A stretch of 64,000 bases of DNA from Amphiura filiformis (GCF_039555335.1 NW_027305510.1:806001-870000); one strand, 5' to 3'. Positions 26,460 to 36,220 are shown, counted from the stretch's first letter. Numbers and translations: made by a program. The notes: generated by a model not told the origin, from the letters alone.

Positions 26460-27677
26460 CTACAAAGCAACGTCTAGGTTTTGTAACAAGCCGGAAAACA
26501 CGTCCGCAATTTCTACCAACTTCAGACGAGAATCCAGTTTGGAAAAAAGTATCAGCAGGTTACCTACTGCCTGTCTCAGTTGCATGTCACGTGTATTGGC
26601 CATCGCGGATCCGTAACAGAGGTGCGATGGTCTGCAGCATCTGCAGTGATCTTTTTGGATGAAAAGTTCGCATCTTGTCGGATGATGACGAACGACGTGC
26701 CTTTCCATTCCATCACCGCCGTGGGAAAATAAATCCCTGGTTCCTAAACCATCGTACTTCCACGTTGCCACTGTTCTGTAGGTCGTTAGACGTGGGGATA
26801 ACCAACATCCGCTTTGTCGAAACAACGTACATTCGTGAAATATTTCAGACATTTTCCTTACCAGAGCGCGAGCGTTGTCTTGGCTCCGTCTCGACACGGC
26901 AGCCACGTCGATGAAATCCGACTGCCAGTCGTAGTGCTCGTGTCCGAAATGATGATAGAGCTCGTGAGCGAGCTGCTCGGAATAGCTCAGGGCATCGATG
27001 TCCATCTCGATCGAATAAGATCGTGAATTGAAACGCGTGACATTTGCTTCAGGTTTGACTTCGCTATCTTCGTCATCATCTTGATAATGATTCCGAACAC
27101 CATCGAGTAATTCGCGTTTCGTTCTGGTATCCAAAACGGAAGAGACAAGATAAATATTGAAAATTCGCCATACCTCTCTGTTCTTCTTAACGCCTATCAT
27201 TCGCACTAATCCATCGTACATAGCGGCCGCTTTGCCGAATGTGACGTGGTTGTATCGACGGGTTTCGTCGAAAACTTTTGAATTCGGTTTCCAATCGAGT
27301 TGGAGACGAAACCTATAATCCGACGTTTTAACCCTCACAGCGTACACGACAACCGGTTTCGTTTTTCCGGATAGACCGGCGAACGTGTCACCGATGCCTC
27401 GTCCTTTTTTGGCGTATAAAAATCTTGGCAACTCGTTGCTGGTCAGCAGATCGGATTTTTTATCATCTTCGATAGGAGTACTATAATTTTTCGTAGATTG
27501 GACACGGTGGGTCTCAGTGTGCTCATCGTTAACCTCGTCGTCGTTTTTCTGAGTTTGAACGTCGACAACGGTTTTGTTTAAACGATTCGTCCGAGTCTTC
27601 GAAGAACGTCGACGGCTGCTGTTGTTGATTTTGGGTTTAGCGCAACGAAACGCGTGTCTCTTAGTAGGGGGTGACAT
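26460..27677 (-). CDS. Metzincin-like zinc protease or peptidase-like protein
   Basis: The start at 27,677 gives about 405 residues; an upstream ATG exists at 27,812 but would run antisense through the conserved DWNN coding region, so the shorter start is preferred. The motif HELYHHFGHEH fits the metzincin consensus HExxHxxGxxH exactly, with the Glu as catalytic base and three His zinc ligands. The N-terminal 70 residues are basic and low in complexity. The C-terminal part is Cys/His-rich (CELFIQKDHCRCC). No signal peptide is seen, so an intracellular role is possible. No specific family was recognised. The start codon overlaps that of the plus-strand DWNN gene. Confidence 0.6.
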   Translation of the reverse strand: MSPPTKRHAFRCAKPKINNSSRRRSSKTRTNRLNKTVVDVQTQKNDDEVNDEHTETHRVQSTKNYSTPIEDDKKSDLLTSNELPRFLYAKKGRGIGDTFAGLSGKTKPVVVYAVRVKTSDYRFRLQLDWKPNSKVFDETRRYNHVTFGKAAAMYDGLVRMIGVKKNREVWRIFNIYLVSSVLDTRTKRELLDGVRNHYQDDDEDSEVKPEANVTRFNSRSYSIEMDIDALSYSEQLAHELYHHFGHEHYDWQSDFIDVAAVSRRSQDNARALVRKMSEIFHECTLFRQSGCWLSPRLTTYRTVATWKYDGLGTRDLFSHGGDGMERHVVRHHPTRCELFIQKDHCRCCRPSHLCYGSAMANTRDMQLRQAVGNLLILFSKLDSRLKLVEIADVFSGLLQNLDVAL

Positions 27678-28350
27678 GACTACCGTTGTGTATCGATTTT
27701 CGTGCGAACGAGAAGAGCGCTTGGCGAGTAACGTTTGGACGTACCACGACGTCAAACAGAGAATAGCGGAAGATTGTAAACTTCGCAAAGATAGAACACG
27801 ACTGATTCTCAAATTTGACGACGACGTCGAGTCGACGCCAATAGATGACGACCGTGTGCAGAAAAATCGTCGACTTGTAGTTCAACGACTGCCAGTTCTT
27901 AGCGACGACGCGACCAGCTCCCAGAACGGTTCTTGCGAAAGATTTCCTTCTGCTAGAATGTCGAGCATCAAGACGACTGGACAACCTACTCCATCGCTTC
28001 GTAGAGATAACGCCTCTCTAGAGGCATGTCGTAGACGACAGTCTTACGATACATTGAGGAAATGGAACCAAATTCGAATAAAGTTGTCAAAATGTCGTCG
28101 AGTTTTCCACGAATCTCGCGACCCTTGCAGAAGCTCGTTGAGCAATAAGGTCACGGTGCTCGATTTTCTACGCCAAATCCGGACGAATCTCAACCGCTAC
28201 CCGTCAGTAGCCTTGGATGACTTCGATGACTTTCGAGCTGCCTATAAAGGTACGGTATATTTTGCGAGATACTGCGGTCGACGAGGCGAACATATGATTG
28301 CGTTAGAGCGTATTTTTTACGGATTATTCGAACAAGATTTTGCGAATTAA
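27676..28350 (+). CDS. DWNN (RBBP6-type) ubiquitin-like domain protein
   Basis: Residues 1-73 fit the DWNN domain found at the N-terminus of RBBP6: VVYRFS near the start, a DVKQRI helix, a DDDRVQKNRRLVVQRLP ending that mirrors the IPKNSSVIVRRIP of cellular proteins. DWNN is a ubiquitin-like fold that in RBBP6 is linked to a RING domain and to p53/Rb binding. Here no zinc knuckle or RING follows; the remaining 150 residues are basic and unknown. ATG at 27,676 is chosen because it starts the domain. The stop overlaps the start of the next gene by one base (TAATG). A role in host ubiquitination is inferred. Confidence 0.7.
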   Translation: MTTVVYRFSCEREERLASNVWTYHDVKQRIAEDCKLRKDRTRLILKFDDDVESTPIDDDRVQKNRRLVVQRLPVLSDDATSSQNGSCERFPSARMSSIKTTGQPTPSLRRDNASLEACRRRQSYDTLRKWNQIRIKLSKCRRVFHESRDPCRSSLSNKVTVLDFLRQIRTNLNRYPSVALDDFDDFRAAYKGTVYFARYCGRRGEHMIALERIFYGLFEQDFAN

Positions 28351-28781
28351 TGATCGAAATGTCAATATATCAAAGTAGCTTGAAAGCCCTAGAGAAAAAC
28401 GTTTCCGTCACAGCTATGGAGAAAGACCGGGCGGTGGAATTTGACATTTCGCGGTTGAAAGAACACTTATGGATGCAGTTTGTCAAAGTGTTTTACGAAT
28501 CGATAGAGTTAACTAACGGGATATTTCGCGACTTCATCGTGATAGGGGGTGGACAATTTACGGAGACGCTCGTCGTCTTCTTACGCGACGACCAAAAACT
28601 CAACGACACGATGACGTGCAGCTGGTTTCACGCATTAAATGGTCTCTCTTTCGGAAACGACCCTGAAAAACAAGCATGCGTGGACTTTTTAAAAACTCGC
28701 AACGTGGATCTGTGCCGTCAATTGCTCAATTGTAATCTGATAGATTCCAAAAGTAATTTTCTCACTTTCTGTCAACTGTAA
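28350..28781 (+). CDS. Unknown 143-residue protein
   Basis: The frame follows the DWNN gene with a one-base overlap, which implies coupled expression from one transcript or re-initiation. The product is globular, rich in Phe, Leu and Cys near the end (VDLCRQLLNCNL). There is no signal peptide or recognised domain. AATAAA near 28,830 could end the transcript. Confidence 0.6.
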   Translation: MIEMSIYQSSLKALEKNVSVTAMEKDRAVEFDISRLKEHLWMQFVKVFYESIELTNGIFRDFIVIGGGQFTETLVVFLRDDQKLNDTMTCSWFHALNGLSFGNDPEKQACVDFLKTRNVDLCRQLLNCNLIDSKSNFLTFCQL

Positions 28782-28893
28782 CGAATGACTTTTGTTGTAC
28801 TATGTAAAACATAAATGTATTGTATTGAAAATAAACAACGAATGACCATGACGACATTTCTGTTTCTTTGTGATTTTTATTTATTCTTGCTCA

Positions 28894-29160
28894 TCACGCT
28901 TTCACCTTCACGTCAAAGTAAACGTAATCGTCCACCGGACATAATAGTTTAACCAATGAAGTATCTGACAATTCAGATTTTTTGATCGTAAATAACCTGT
29001 CTTGGAAAAACGGAGGGCTTGCGTCGTTAACGCTCATCGATGCATTTTGCGCTTGAGTTTCGTCGACGATCACATGTTCCGAAATTTCGGCGCTTTTAGA
29101 GTTGTCGTTGATCACTTCGGAAGAGAGAGACGGCGCTTCGTTCGCCATGACGTGGGCCAA
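28894..29160 (-). CDS. Small acidic protein or 3' portion of a larger gene
   Basis: An 88-residue frame, Ser/Asn/Asp-rich at the start and with a VDDYVYFDVKVKA strand-like end. It overlaps the end of the 430-residue gene that lies just upstream on the same strand, so it may be a separate gene or belong to the same locus. No domain recognised. Confidence 0.4.
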   Translation of the reverse strand: MAHVMANEAPSLSSEVINDNSKSAEISEHVIVDETQAQNASMSVNDASPPFFQDRLFTIKKSELSDTSLVKLLCPVDDYVYFDVKVKA

Positions 29161-30388
29161 AGATTCTGTCGATGCACGTCGACAGGTACAAATCGGTTAC
29201 TTTATGCGAAATAGATGTTTTGTTGCTCCTGGTAAAGAGGATTTCTTTAATACGTTCATCTTGCAAAGTTGGTACGACTCGAAGCAGATCGTGCAATGTC
29301 CATCGATCCCATTCGTACAGAACGACGGTCGTGCGTCGATGCGTCAATAATCCCATGGCGGTCAATGCATCCGACGTTGCGTGTGAGGTGATCATCTCGG
29401 CACATTTCTTTTGAACTTTGTCGAGAGCCTGTTGGTCGTTGCATAGGACCAGGCAAGATTCGGACAAGTTGTGTCGACCACGCAAAAATACGTTCCAATC
29501 GTCGATGAGAAAAAATCGATTCCACGATTTGATAGCTTTTAAGATTTTAGATAACTCAGATGCGAGCATCGGTGTTGTCAACCAGCATCTGGAGTCACTG
29601 TCACTTCCACGCTCGACTGGTTCGACGCATCGGTGTTCTTCGAGTAAACTGAGAGACGAAACGTTCGCGTCTCTTTTCAAGAATGCCAGCACGAACGCTC
29701 CCTCGTCTCTCAACTTGGTACTGGACATGTGCTTTTCGGTTTCTTTCAAATCCAAAAAATCTCTTAGAGCCTTTTTCTCTACGCCAGTGCGAGGTTTCAC
29801 AACCCCGGACAACACAGATTGAAAGTTGAAAGGTCCCGATATTATGTCAATCAAATCAGGATTCCAATTCAGGTCAGAACTTTTCTTCGCGTATCGCCCC
29901 ATATCTTTAGTTGGACAACGTTCAAGAATCAATCTCAACTTGTTGGTCGTCTCGGATTTCATCTGACGCAAAAGCGTTTTCGTTATACATTTTGCTCGTC
30001 GGTCGCTACTTTGGACTTGGTCTACCAACTTGCAAAATATGACAATGTGATCGATCGTGATTGTTTTTTCCCACTTCAACTCTATCGAAGCAAGTAGTTG
30101 AACATACTTGGTGACGAATTTACGAAACTCGTTGACATTCATGGGAACGTGTTTGAATAATTTCAGTCCATGTTCCAAGAATTCCACGTCGATTTTGTCA
30201 GGTATGATTATATCTTTTACGAACTTAACGTTCGATCCCGGGTCATTTTCGACGACGTAATAAACAAATGCTAAAGGACCGGGAACGTTGTCGACCACGA
30301 CCGAAATGGATAGATTATCGGTGCATCGAAGCCTCGCCGCTTGACCCTCTTCGCGGTCGACAAAGTTTTCGAATCGAAAGTATCCCAT
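29096..30388 (-). CDS. Unknown 430-residue protein
   Basis: A long frame starting at 30,388, only 8 bases from the TATA box of the divergent gene at 30,467. The N-terminal half is mixed alpha/beta (LSISVVVDNVPGPLAFVYYV), followed by charged helices with ERCPTKDMGRYAKK and KALRDFLDLKETEKH. No catalytic motif or membrane segment was recognised. A replication or virion role is possible but not shown. The C-terminal end may extend into the overlapping small frame. Confidence 0.6.
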   Translation of the reverse strand: MGYFRFENFVDREEGQAARLRCTDNLSISVVVDNVPGPLAFVYYVVENDPGSNVKFVKDIIIPDKIDVEFLEHGLKLFKHVPMNVNEFRKFVTKYVQLLASIELKWEKTITIDHIVIFCKLVDQVQSSDRRAKCITKTLLRQMKSETTNKLRLILERCPTKDMGRYAKKSSDLNWNPDLIDIISGPFNFQSVLSGVVKPRTGVEKKALRDFLDLKETEKHMSSTKLRDEGAFVLAFLKRDANVSSLSLLEEHRCVEPVERGSDSDSRCWLTTPMLASELSKILKAIKSWNRFFLIDDWNVFLRGRHNLSESCLVLCNDQQALDKVQKKCAEMITSHATSDALTAMGLLTHRRTTVVLYEWDRWTLHDLLRVVPTLQDERIKEILFTRSNKTSISHKVTDLYLSTCIDRIFGPRHGERSAVSLFRSDQRQL

Positions 30389-30466
30389 GGTAAGCTATAA
30401 AAGTCCTTCCACCGTTAGGGTACCCAAACACTTGTCATCGCAGCGTGTGGAACAAGTTAAGTAAGG

Positions 30467-32059
30467 ATGGCCGCTTGTATTCTTTATCGTTACGAAGACA
30501 GTTTCAACGAGGCTCTCAGAGCCGAACTTCTGAATAAACTAGCGTTCGACGATATACCGACGGAAGTTCTTCAAAGTATCTTATATAGCGAGGACGATGA
30601 CGACGACGACTACGTGGATTTGCAGGACGAAGAAGAGTTAGTTGAGCTCATGTCGGCCAAGAATGAGAAAGGGGATGAAGAATCACGATGGTGGAATGAA
30701 AACAAAATCGAACAACTCACCGTCGATCGGTTCATGAAGTACTTTGTTCGTTCCAAACTGTTTCAACGAACCGTAAAAAGACTCTTGGATCCGGTATTTG
30801 CTCCTTCGAAGATGGAAACTCTGCAACTTGCCGATAACGGAGAAGATTTGCTGAGTTGCATCGAAGAAGGCGACGCTGCCGACCACCACGACATACTTAA
30901 ACTTCGAAAGGTAGATTTGATCAAGGTCGATAAAGATGTCCCTGGTTCGAGCATATCGGCAAAATACACGGCTAGTTTTGAATTTGAGACGGGAGCCAAT
31001 TCAAAACGCAAACGTTACGTCAACACGTTTTTCAACACTGGCTCTCTTTTTCTGCTGTTTGCATCTCTCGGCGAACTCGGTAATACCGGTGACACGAACA
31101 ACACGACGCAAAACGACATTCGGTTAGCAGATGCCAGCTACGAAATAGGCGTGAACGGCGATCTGCTTACGTGGGGAAGCAAATTGCGTTTCTTAAAGAA
31201 CGAGCTCGTGTCCGTCATCCTCGATGCCAAGTACCTGTGGAAGTGCATGGTGGCAGAACCGGATCACCCATTTTTCAAAGAATGCCATCCTGCCCGAAAC
31301 GGAGGGAGTCTGCAGACCAAGCTGTTTCTAAAGCGATACGCTTATCGATTTGCGATGCGTCATTCTTGCGAGATGACCGAAAAACAGATGCTTCCCAAGA
31401 TACGATATTCGAAGAACAGTGGGAAGCACTACATGAAATTCACAATGTCGGTCCTGCGAAAGATGGGCGCCAAGGAAAAACGAAAAAACTTCGACGACAA
31501 AAACAACATCACGGATTCATCACTGCGAAGCACTTTGCAGGAAGAACTTCGAATCTCATCTCAGAAGATCTACCGCTACTTCCACGTCTACCTTCACAGT
31601 CTACTGGGAAGAAAGAAACTCAATCATAACCGACGTGAGAAGTTAGGTTACGGCGATCTGATTAGATTCTGCGTGTCTGCAACGTGCTACTGCGATTCTC
31701 AAAAGAACGTGTTTACCGTGTTGCACTCGCCGCGAGGGACCGCCGAGGTGCTCCTGCACGGAATGTATCTGCGCAACGCCGAAGGAGCGGAAATGTCCAA
31801 ACCAAAAGTAGATGCGCGACTTCAGCAGATTGCGTTGAAAAACATGATGAAGATCGAAGATGACGATGACGATATCGGCGAACTCTTCTCTACGACGGAA
31901 GCGCTACCTTTCACTCAGATGAAGGAGTTGAAGTACGGAGAGTCGGACGACGTGTCCGATGCAACGGAACAGGACGACGACGACGACGTCCAAGGGTCCA
32001 GTTCCAAAAAAATGCGGCGCTCGATTACCAACGAGCCGTTTCAGTACAAGTCCGTGTAA
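30467..32059 (+). CDS. Novel two-member family protein A (530 residues)
   Basis: The product opens with an acidic linker (SEDDDDDDYVD at about 41-51), has a conserved core around residues 180-280 with NTFFNTGSLFLLFASLGELG and TWGSKLRFLKN...YLWKCMV, and ends with acidic runs and a basic KKMRR. A second copy lies at 46,287-47,755 and shares that core (FFRTGWVFVKFASLSELG, TWGAKLRSVK...YMWYTCV). No known family was recognised. TATAAAA at 30,396-30,402 is 65 bases before the start, and AATAAATAAA follows at about 32,110. The frame is intact. Acidic tails suggest a nuclear, histone- or DNA-associated, or virion protein; this is inference. Confidence 0.75.
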   Translation: MAACILYRYEDSFNEALRAELLNKLAFDDIPTEVLQSILYSEDDDDDDYVDLQDEEELVELMSAKNEKGDEESRWWNENKIEQLTVDRFMKYFVRSKLFQRTVKRLLDPVFAPSKMETLQLADNGEDLLSCIEEGDAADHHDILKLRKVDLIKVDKDVPGSSISAKYTASFEFETGANSKRKRYVNTFFNTGSLFLLFASLGELGNTGDTNNTTQNDIRLADASYEIGVNGDLLTWGSKLRFLKNELVSVILDAKYLWKCMVAEPDHPFFKECHPARNGGSLQTKLFLKRYAYRFAMRHSCEMTEKQMLPKIRYSKNSGKHYMKFTMSVLRKMGAKEKRKNFDDKNNITDSSLRSTLQEELRISSQKIYRYFHVYLHSLLGRKKLNHNRREKLGYGDLIRFCVSATCYCDSQKNVFTVLHSPRGTAEVLLHGMYLRNAEGAEMSKPKVDARLQQIALKNMMKIEDDDDDIGELFSTTEALPFTQMKELKYGESDDVSDATEQDDDDDVQGSSSKKMRRSITNEPFQYKSV

Positions 32060-32159
32060 ACGAAGCAAGAAAGAGATGACAAACACGTTTCCAAACATAC
32101 ACTTTGTTTTAATAAATAAAACGAACATGAGATAATGTAATTGCTTGAACTAAATAAAA

Positions 32160-32570
32160 TCAATTATACCATAGTTCCGTGAAAGCGTCAAAATAGTCGT
32201 TATCGAGTTGTTCTACATCCGTTATTAAAAATTCCGATTTTGATATTTTATCGTCGTGATTTGCATCCGCGTCGAGTAACAGATCGACGAAATCTTCGAA
32301 CGTGCCTGAAGATTTTTGCCATTCCTCGAGAGTGATCTCGCCGTCGCTGTTGTCGTCGATGGTGTTAAAAACTGCGAGGCTATTTCGATTATCCTGTTCA
32401 TCAATGGCTCTCTTGAAAACCCTAAGCGATTTCAGCAATCTCGTGGAATTCACTCGGAGAATCTTGTCTTTACCATCGTAGGTTACGAAGGACGAGCTTC
32501 CGACATTTCGTTAGCTGTCATCAGGACGAAACCTGTCACGTACAAAATGATGGCAAAATTCATCTTGTCT
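32160..32570 (-). pseudogene. Secreted-type EF-hand calcium-binding protein
   Basis: Two canonical EF-hand loops, DDNSDGEITLEE and DANHDDKISKSE, have Asp/Asn at positions 1, 3 and 5 and Glu at 12. A hydrophobic, signal-peptide-like stretch is encoded just upstream on the same strand. Two EF-hands in this spacing resemble calmodulin-like or sarcoplasmic small calcium proteins of animals. The locus looks broken about once. Its role in the element is unknown; a calcium-buffer or secreted effector is possible. Confidence 0.65.
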
Positions 32571-32662
32571 TTACCGCTGCTGAAATTCTTCACGTAGGCT
32601 AAAAATCGAGGTACGTTAATATAAAGACTATTTACCTGGTTACTCGAGATGAAATCAACAAA

Positions 32663-33403
32663 ATGTCTTCACGATTTGCAACTACGATCGATAAAGAAGA
32701 GCAGCGGCGAATAGAACACGACACGCGGGAGCAGAGAAATTGCCCAAAATGGTTCGAGCACAGACGAGGTCGAATAACGGCTTCTACTTTCGGAAAGGTC
32801 TTGAAATTTAAAAAAGAGGAGACAAAGTTAAACTTTGCGGATAGGCTCTTCGACGTCGACAACGATCGTGCGTTTCTAGCCGACGCCGTCCAGTACGGCA
32901 TAGTTCACGAGAAGGAAGCCATAGATAAATACCTATCGCTCGATCGTTGTCAAAACATCACCTATTTCAAACGAGGTCTTTGGGTTCCCACCTGGAAGGA
33001 TTGCGCCTGGTTAGGAGCTAGCGTCGATGGCGAGATAGTAGAAGAAAGTCCGCCGGGCATTCGTAGAAGCGGCATTGTCGAAATCAAAACGGTCTTCGAT
33101 CTCGTTGCCGGTTCCATCGACGAAATTGCACGAAAGAGAAAGAGTCGATTTTATTTAACTCGACTACTCGATGGACATTTTCAACTGAAGAAGGAAAGTC
33201 ATCACTTCTGCCAGATTCAGGGTCAGATGGCGATATGTCAAGTTAATTTTTGCGACTTTGTCGTCTATCATCCAAGCTCGGGAGATATATTTGTCGAACG
33301 TGTCCAATTTGACGATGAGTTTTGGAAAAATCGACTGTTTCCTAAATTGAAATTGTTTTATACGAAATACGTACTTCCTCTGACAAAGGTGTACACTTAT
33401 TAG
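32663..33403 (+). CDS. YqaJ/lambda-type exonuclease
   Basis: The 246-residue product has the family's motif order: HRRGRITASTFGKVLKF (about 33-49), a GIVHEKEAIDKY segment (about 79-90), LGASVDGEI followed by GIVEIK (about 116-142, the Asp...Glu-x-Lys metal site) and HHFCQIQGQMA (about 180-190). This family includes lambda exonuclease, YqaJ and the alkaline nucleases of herpesviruses and baculoviruses, which process double-stranded DNA ends for recombination and genome maturation. The size is usual for a minimal domain. A TATA-like AATATAAAG lies near 32,616. The frame is intact. It is the clearest viral replication enzyme in the window. Confidence 0.85.
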   Translation: MSSRFATTIDKEEQRRIEHDTREQRNCPKWFEHRRGRITASTFGKVLKFKKEETKLNFADRLFDVDNDRAFLADAVQYGIVHEKEAIDKYLSLDRCQNITYFKRGLWVPTWKDCAWLGASVDGEIVEESPPGIRRSGIVEIKTVFDLVAGSIDEIARKRKSRFYLTRLLDGHFQLKKESHHFCQIQGQMAICQVNFCDFVVYHPSSGDIFVERVQFDDEFWKNRLFPKLKLFYTKYVLPLTKVYTY

Positions 33404-33572
33404 TTTTATGTATTTATGCGACCTACGAGAATAAATACTCGTTAAACAATTTTGATTAAACTATCATCTTCATAGCTTTATTTCAAATACCAAACAATAT
33501 GCAAAGAATATATAGCAATATAATTTTAGTCAATATCGATTTATTTCGTTCGTGAGGTAATCAATTTGCATC

Positions 33573-34728
33573 TTATACTAGAGTTGAAGCTTTCGTTTTA
33601 GGTTTGACAACATCCCATTCGCAGCAGTGATCCTGTCCTTCTTCTCCGAACAGGAAATTGTCTCCCAATTCGGCTACAAAGCGTTGCATGTTCTTTTCGT
33701 TCCACTTTTCCTTGATACCCTGTTTAATTATTGCAGTCGTTGCCTCTTCTCTCAAATTCAGCAGTTCCAGTTCGTTGTTCACCTCGAGGTATTCAAGGGC
33801 ACGTTTTCGCCAATCGAATTTATCGCGGGTTTTGCTAGCCATGGTGATCATTTTGTCGCTACTGCTTTTGGCACGAGTTGAAGCTACCATGTCCGACAAC
33901 GCCCGGAATACCTTGCTCGCGGTGTAGATCCCCGTGTTGATACATGCTGTTTCCATCAACCCCGAACGTACTTTGAAGCCCATCGTTTTCTGCGTTGGTT
34001 TCGCAAGTTTTCCACCTTCCGATACGTCCTCCACGTCACGGCCATCGAAATACACCACAACTCCTTCAACTCTTGTATAATTTTGCTTTAGGTAATTGCA
34101 AATTTCTACCAAAGTGTCTTCGGTGAAAATGGGTCTGAATTGTCTACAATTATTCTTATTATTACAACTAAAAAAAGGCTCGGAACCCCGTCCGGCAAAT
34201 CAGGCATCCTGTACACCTTCTTGGGATCAGACGTATCGGTCGTGTCCACCCAAATTTCAAAGGCATAAAATCGGTTCAGTTTGTCCTCCTCCGCGTAGAC
34301 GTTGGCTTTGGCAGCTTTGTTCAACTTGCTACCGGCGTTGGGATGCAGAAATTCGACGTAAATTCTGACGTATTCATTGGCGGAAATTTCACCAGATTCC
34401 AACCACTCTCCGTGCCGTTTGATTTCAGCCAGAGCCAAATCTTTGAAATTCGAGCAGCCCTGATATTGAGAAGAACCAACGAGGAAATCGTCCACGACCC
34501 ACAGCAGTTGTTGCCCGCTGTGACTGAAAACACCGTCCGAGACCCATCCGTACATATCTAAATTCTTATAGTCGAAATAAACTTGAGTTCCGTCCAATTT
34601 TTCGGTGATGTGACAATGACGGCCGTAATATAATTCTAAATTATCAGATTCGAGCAGATCCCATACGTTTTCGTCCGATGTACGTTTTCTGTACGGTGAA
34701 GAGCAACTGAATAGTTTGGTGCAGGCCA
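33573..34728 (-). pseudogene. RNA ligase (nucleotidyltransferase superfamily)
   Basis: The N-terminal part has EKLDGT (motif I, the adenylated Lys), then FYAFEIWV (motif III-like). Further on come EGVVVYF (motif IV) and MGFKVRS (motif V, Lys). This set fits T4 Rnl2/kinetoplastid-type RNA ligases more than DNA ligases, as no OB-fold DNA ligase domain was recognised. Such enzymes repair nicked RNA, including tRNAs cut by host defences. The start at 34,728 is chosen because TATAAAA on the minus strand at 34,805-34,811 lies 77 bases upstream. The locus looks broken about once. It neighbours the exonuclease, with convergent orientation. Confidence 0.75.
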
Positions 34729-34992
34729 TAATGACCTGAAAATATTTAGACTGGATTGACAAAGAGCTTGGTTGAATAATGAACTCGATATTTACAAACC
34801 CTCTTTTTATAGACAATGGCAGACACATCGAACGGTGTCGATTCTTAACACGAACGGCATCTTGTTTAGTTAACTTTAGTTAATCTTTATTAAAGTCAGA
34901 CTTTACACATTTACCAAACAAAGCTGCGTTCTAGTAGCTTCGACGACGATGTTATATTACGAAATAACGAAGCGTGTTCATTTTGTTAAACT

Positions 34993-35436
34993 CTACACGA
35001 GCCCAAGTTCAACTGCCCCTGATTTAATATACGGAATGCACTCCATCAGAAAGCGATTAAAAGTTTGCATACGTTGGCTACTACCCTTTAAGAGATGACA
35101 AACGTTGTTCATCTCCTCTAGAACTGCCCTATTGTATGCGCGATCGTTATCGTAGCTAAAATCAAAAGAGGCTAGCCTTCGACGACATTCCTGGTCACCA
35201 AGATGAGTGCCTACTGGTCGTTCGTGAAAAGCGGTGTTCGTGTTCTGTATAACGCTATTGAAAGCAAAAACAAATTCTACCGATTTCTTATCTAAGTCCC
35301 CGAAGACCGTATAATCAAACGTCACGCGACCATAATTGCCGTTCTTGTACGATACGATGTGAACGGTAGGACTGACGGTATCGTATAACAAATGGAGTAA
35401 ATCCTCATCGTAGTCTGGTATCTCTGCAGTGGCCAT
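34993..35436 (-). CDS. Unknown protein, tandem duplicate A
   Basis: The 147-residue product is paralogous to the next gene upstream (35,517-35,942): both begin with a VPDYD/IPDYD motif and LLYDTV, share NDRAYNR in the middle and end with LLKG...FLMECIPYI..GAVELGLV-type sequence. No known domain. The pair points to a recent local duplication with divergence. Confidence 0.7.
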   Translation of the reverse strand: MATAEIPDYDEDLLHLLYDTVSPTVHIVSYKNGNYGRVTFDYTVFGDLDKKSVEFVFAFNSVIQNTNTAFHERPVGTHLGDQECRRRLASFDFSYDNDRAYNRAVLEEMNNVCHLLKGSSQRMQTFNRFLMECIPYIKSGAVELGLV

Positions 35437-35516
35437 GGCTCGGTAGATTCATGTGTTCACCGACGGTGTCTGTGGGTTCTATAGTTGTCGAGTTATTCTT
35501 CAATTTGACTACAGCT

Positions 35517-35942
35517 CTAGACGAGACGAAGTTCAGCTGACCGAGATCTAATATGAGGAATGCATTCAATCAGAAAGCGAATGAAGGTTCGTATACGTTT
35601 GTTACGCCCCTTTAAGAGATGCAGAACATTGCTCAATTCATCTAGAATTTCCCTATTATAGGCGCGATCGTTATCTCTGCTTAAGAATAAAGCGTCAAGG
35701 AATACAGCGTGTTGGGTGATTACTGGTCGTCCCTCAAAAATGGCTTGTATGATCTGTAGAACGCTGATGAAAACTTGAGAAAAGAGAACCGGGTTCTCGT
35801 CGATGTCGTGGAATACTGTATGATCAAACGTCACGACACCGCAGTTGTGAGACGACGATACAATGTCGACGGTAACAGTGACTGTATCGTATAACCGTTG
35901 GAGTAAAAATTTATCGTAGTCTGGTACCCTTAGGGCGCCCAT
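35517..35942 (-). CDS. Unknown protein, tandem duplicate B
   Basis: Paralogue of the 34,993-35,436 gene. The ATG at 35,942 (MGALRVPDYD) is preferred to one at 36,026 because it aligns with the start of the sister protein and leaves a TATATAA-type box on the minus strand near 36,015 about 70 bases upstream. Shared motifs: TVFHDIDE, NDRAYNR, LHLLKG and ECIPHIRS. Function unknown. Confidence 0.7.
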   Translation of the reverse strand: MGALRVPDYDKFLLQRLYDTVTVTVDIVSSSHNCGVVTFDHTVFHDIDENPVLFSQVFISVLQIIQAIFEGRPVITQHAVFLDALFLSRDNDRAYNREILDELSNVLHLLKGRNKRIRTFIRFLIECIPHIRSRSAELRLV

Positions 35943-36220
35943 TATTAATCGGTGATGAAGAATGAATGACGATAAATTGGTTGAAGCGAGTACACTGCTC
36001 GGGTCGAGCATAAAATTATATAGCACCGACGTTGACGTTTAAATTGGGACCCTCACAAGCGAGTAAACAAGAACGACATCGAACACGCATTTATAATACT
36101 TATAGTAGTAAATAATTTGACACAATTGTTTTTATTGTACATGTTTAGTATTGTTTTCATCAAGATGTGAGTAGTTATCCTTTACTTTATTTTTTCAGAT
36201 CATTTATCCATTTTGCTGCC

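Noticed and set aside
29418-30097. Plus-strand open frames of 92-134 residues
   Set aside because: Antisense to the 430-residue gene and low in plausible composition.
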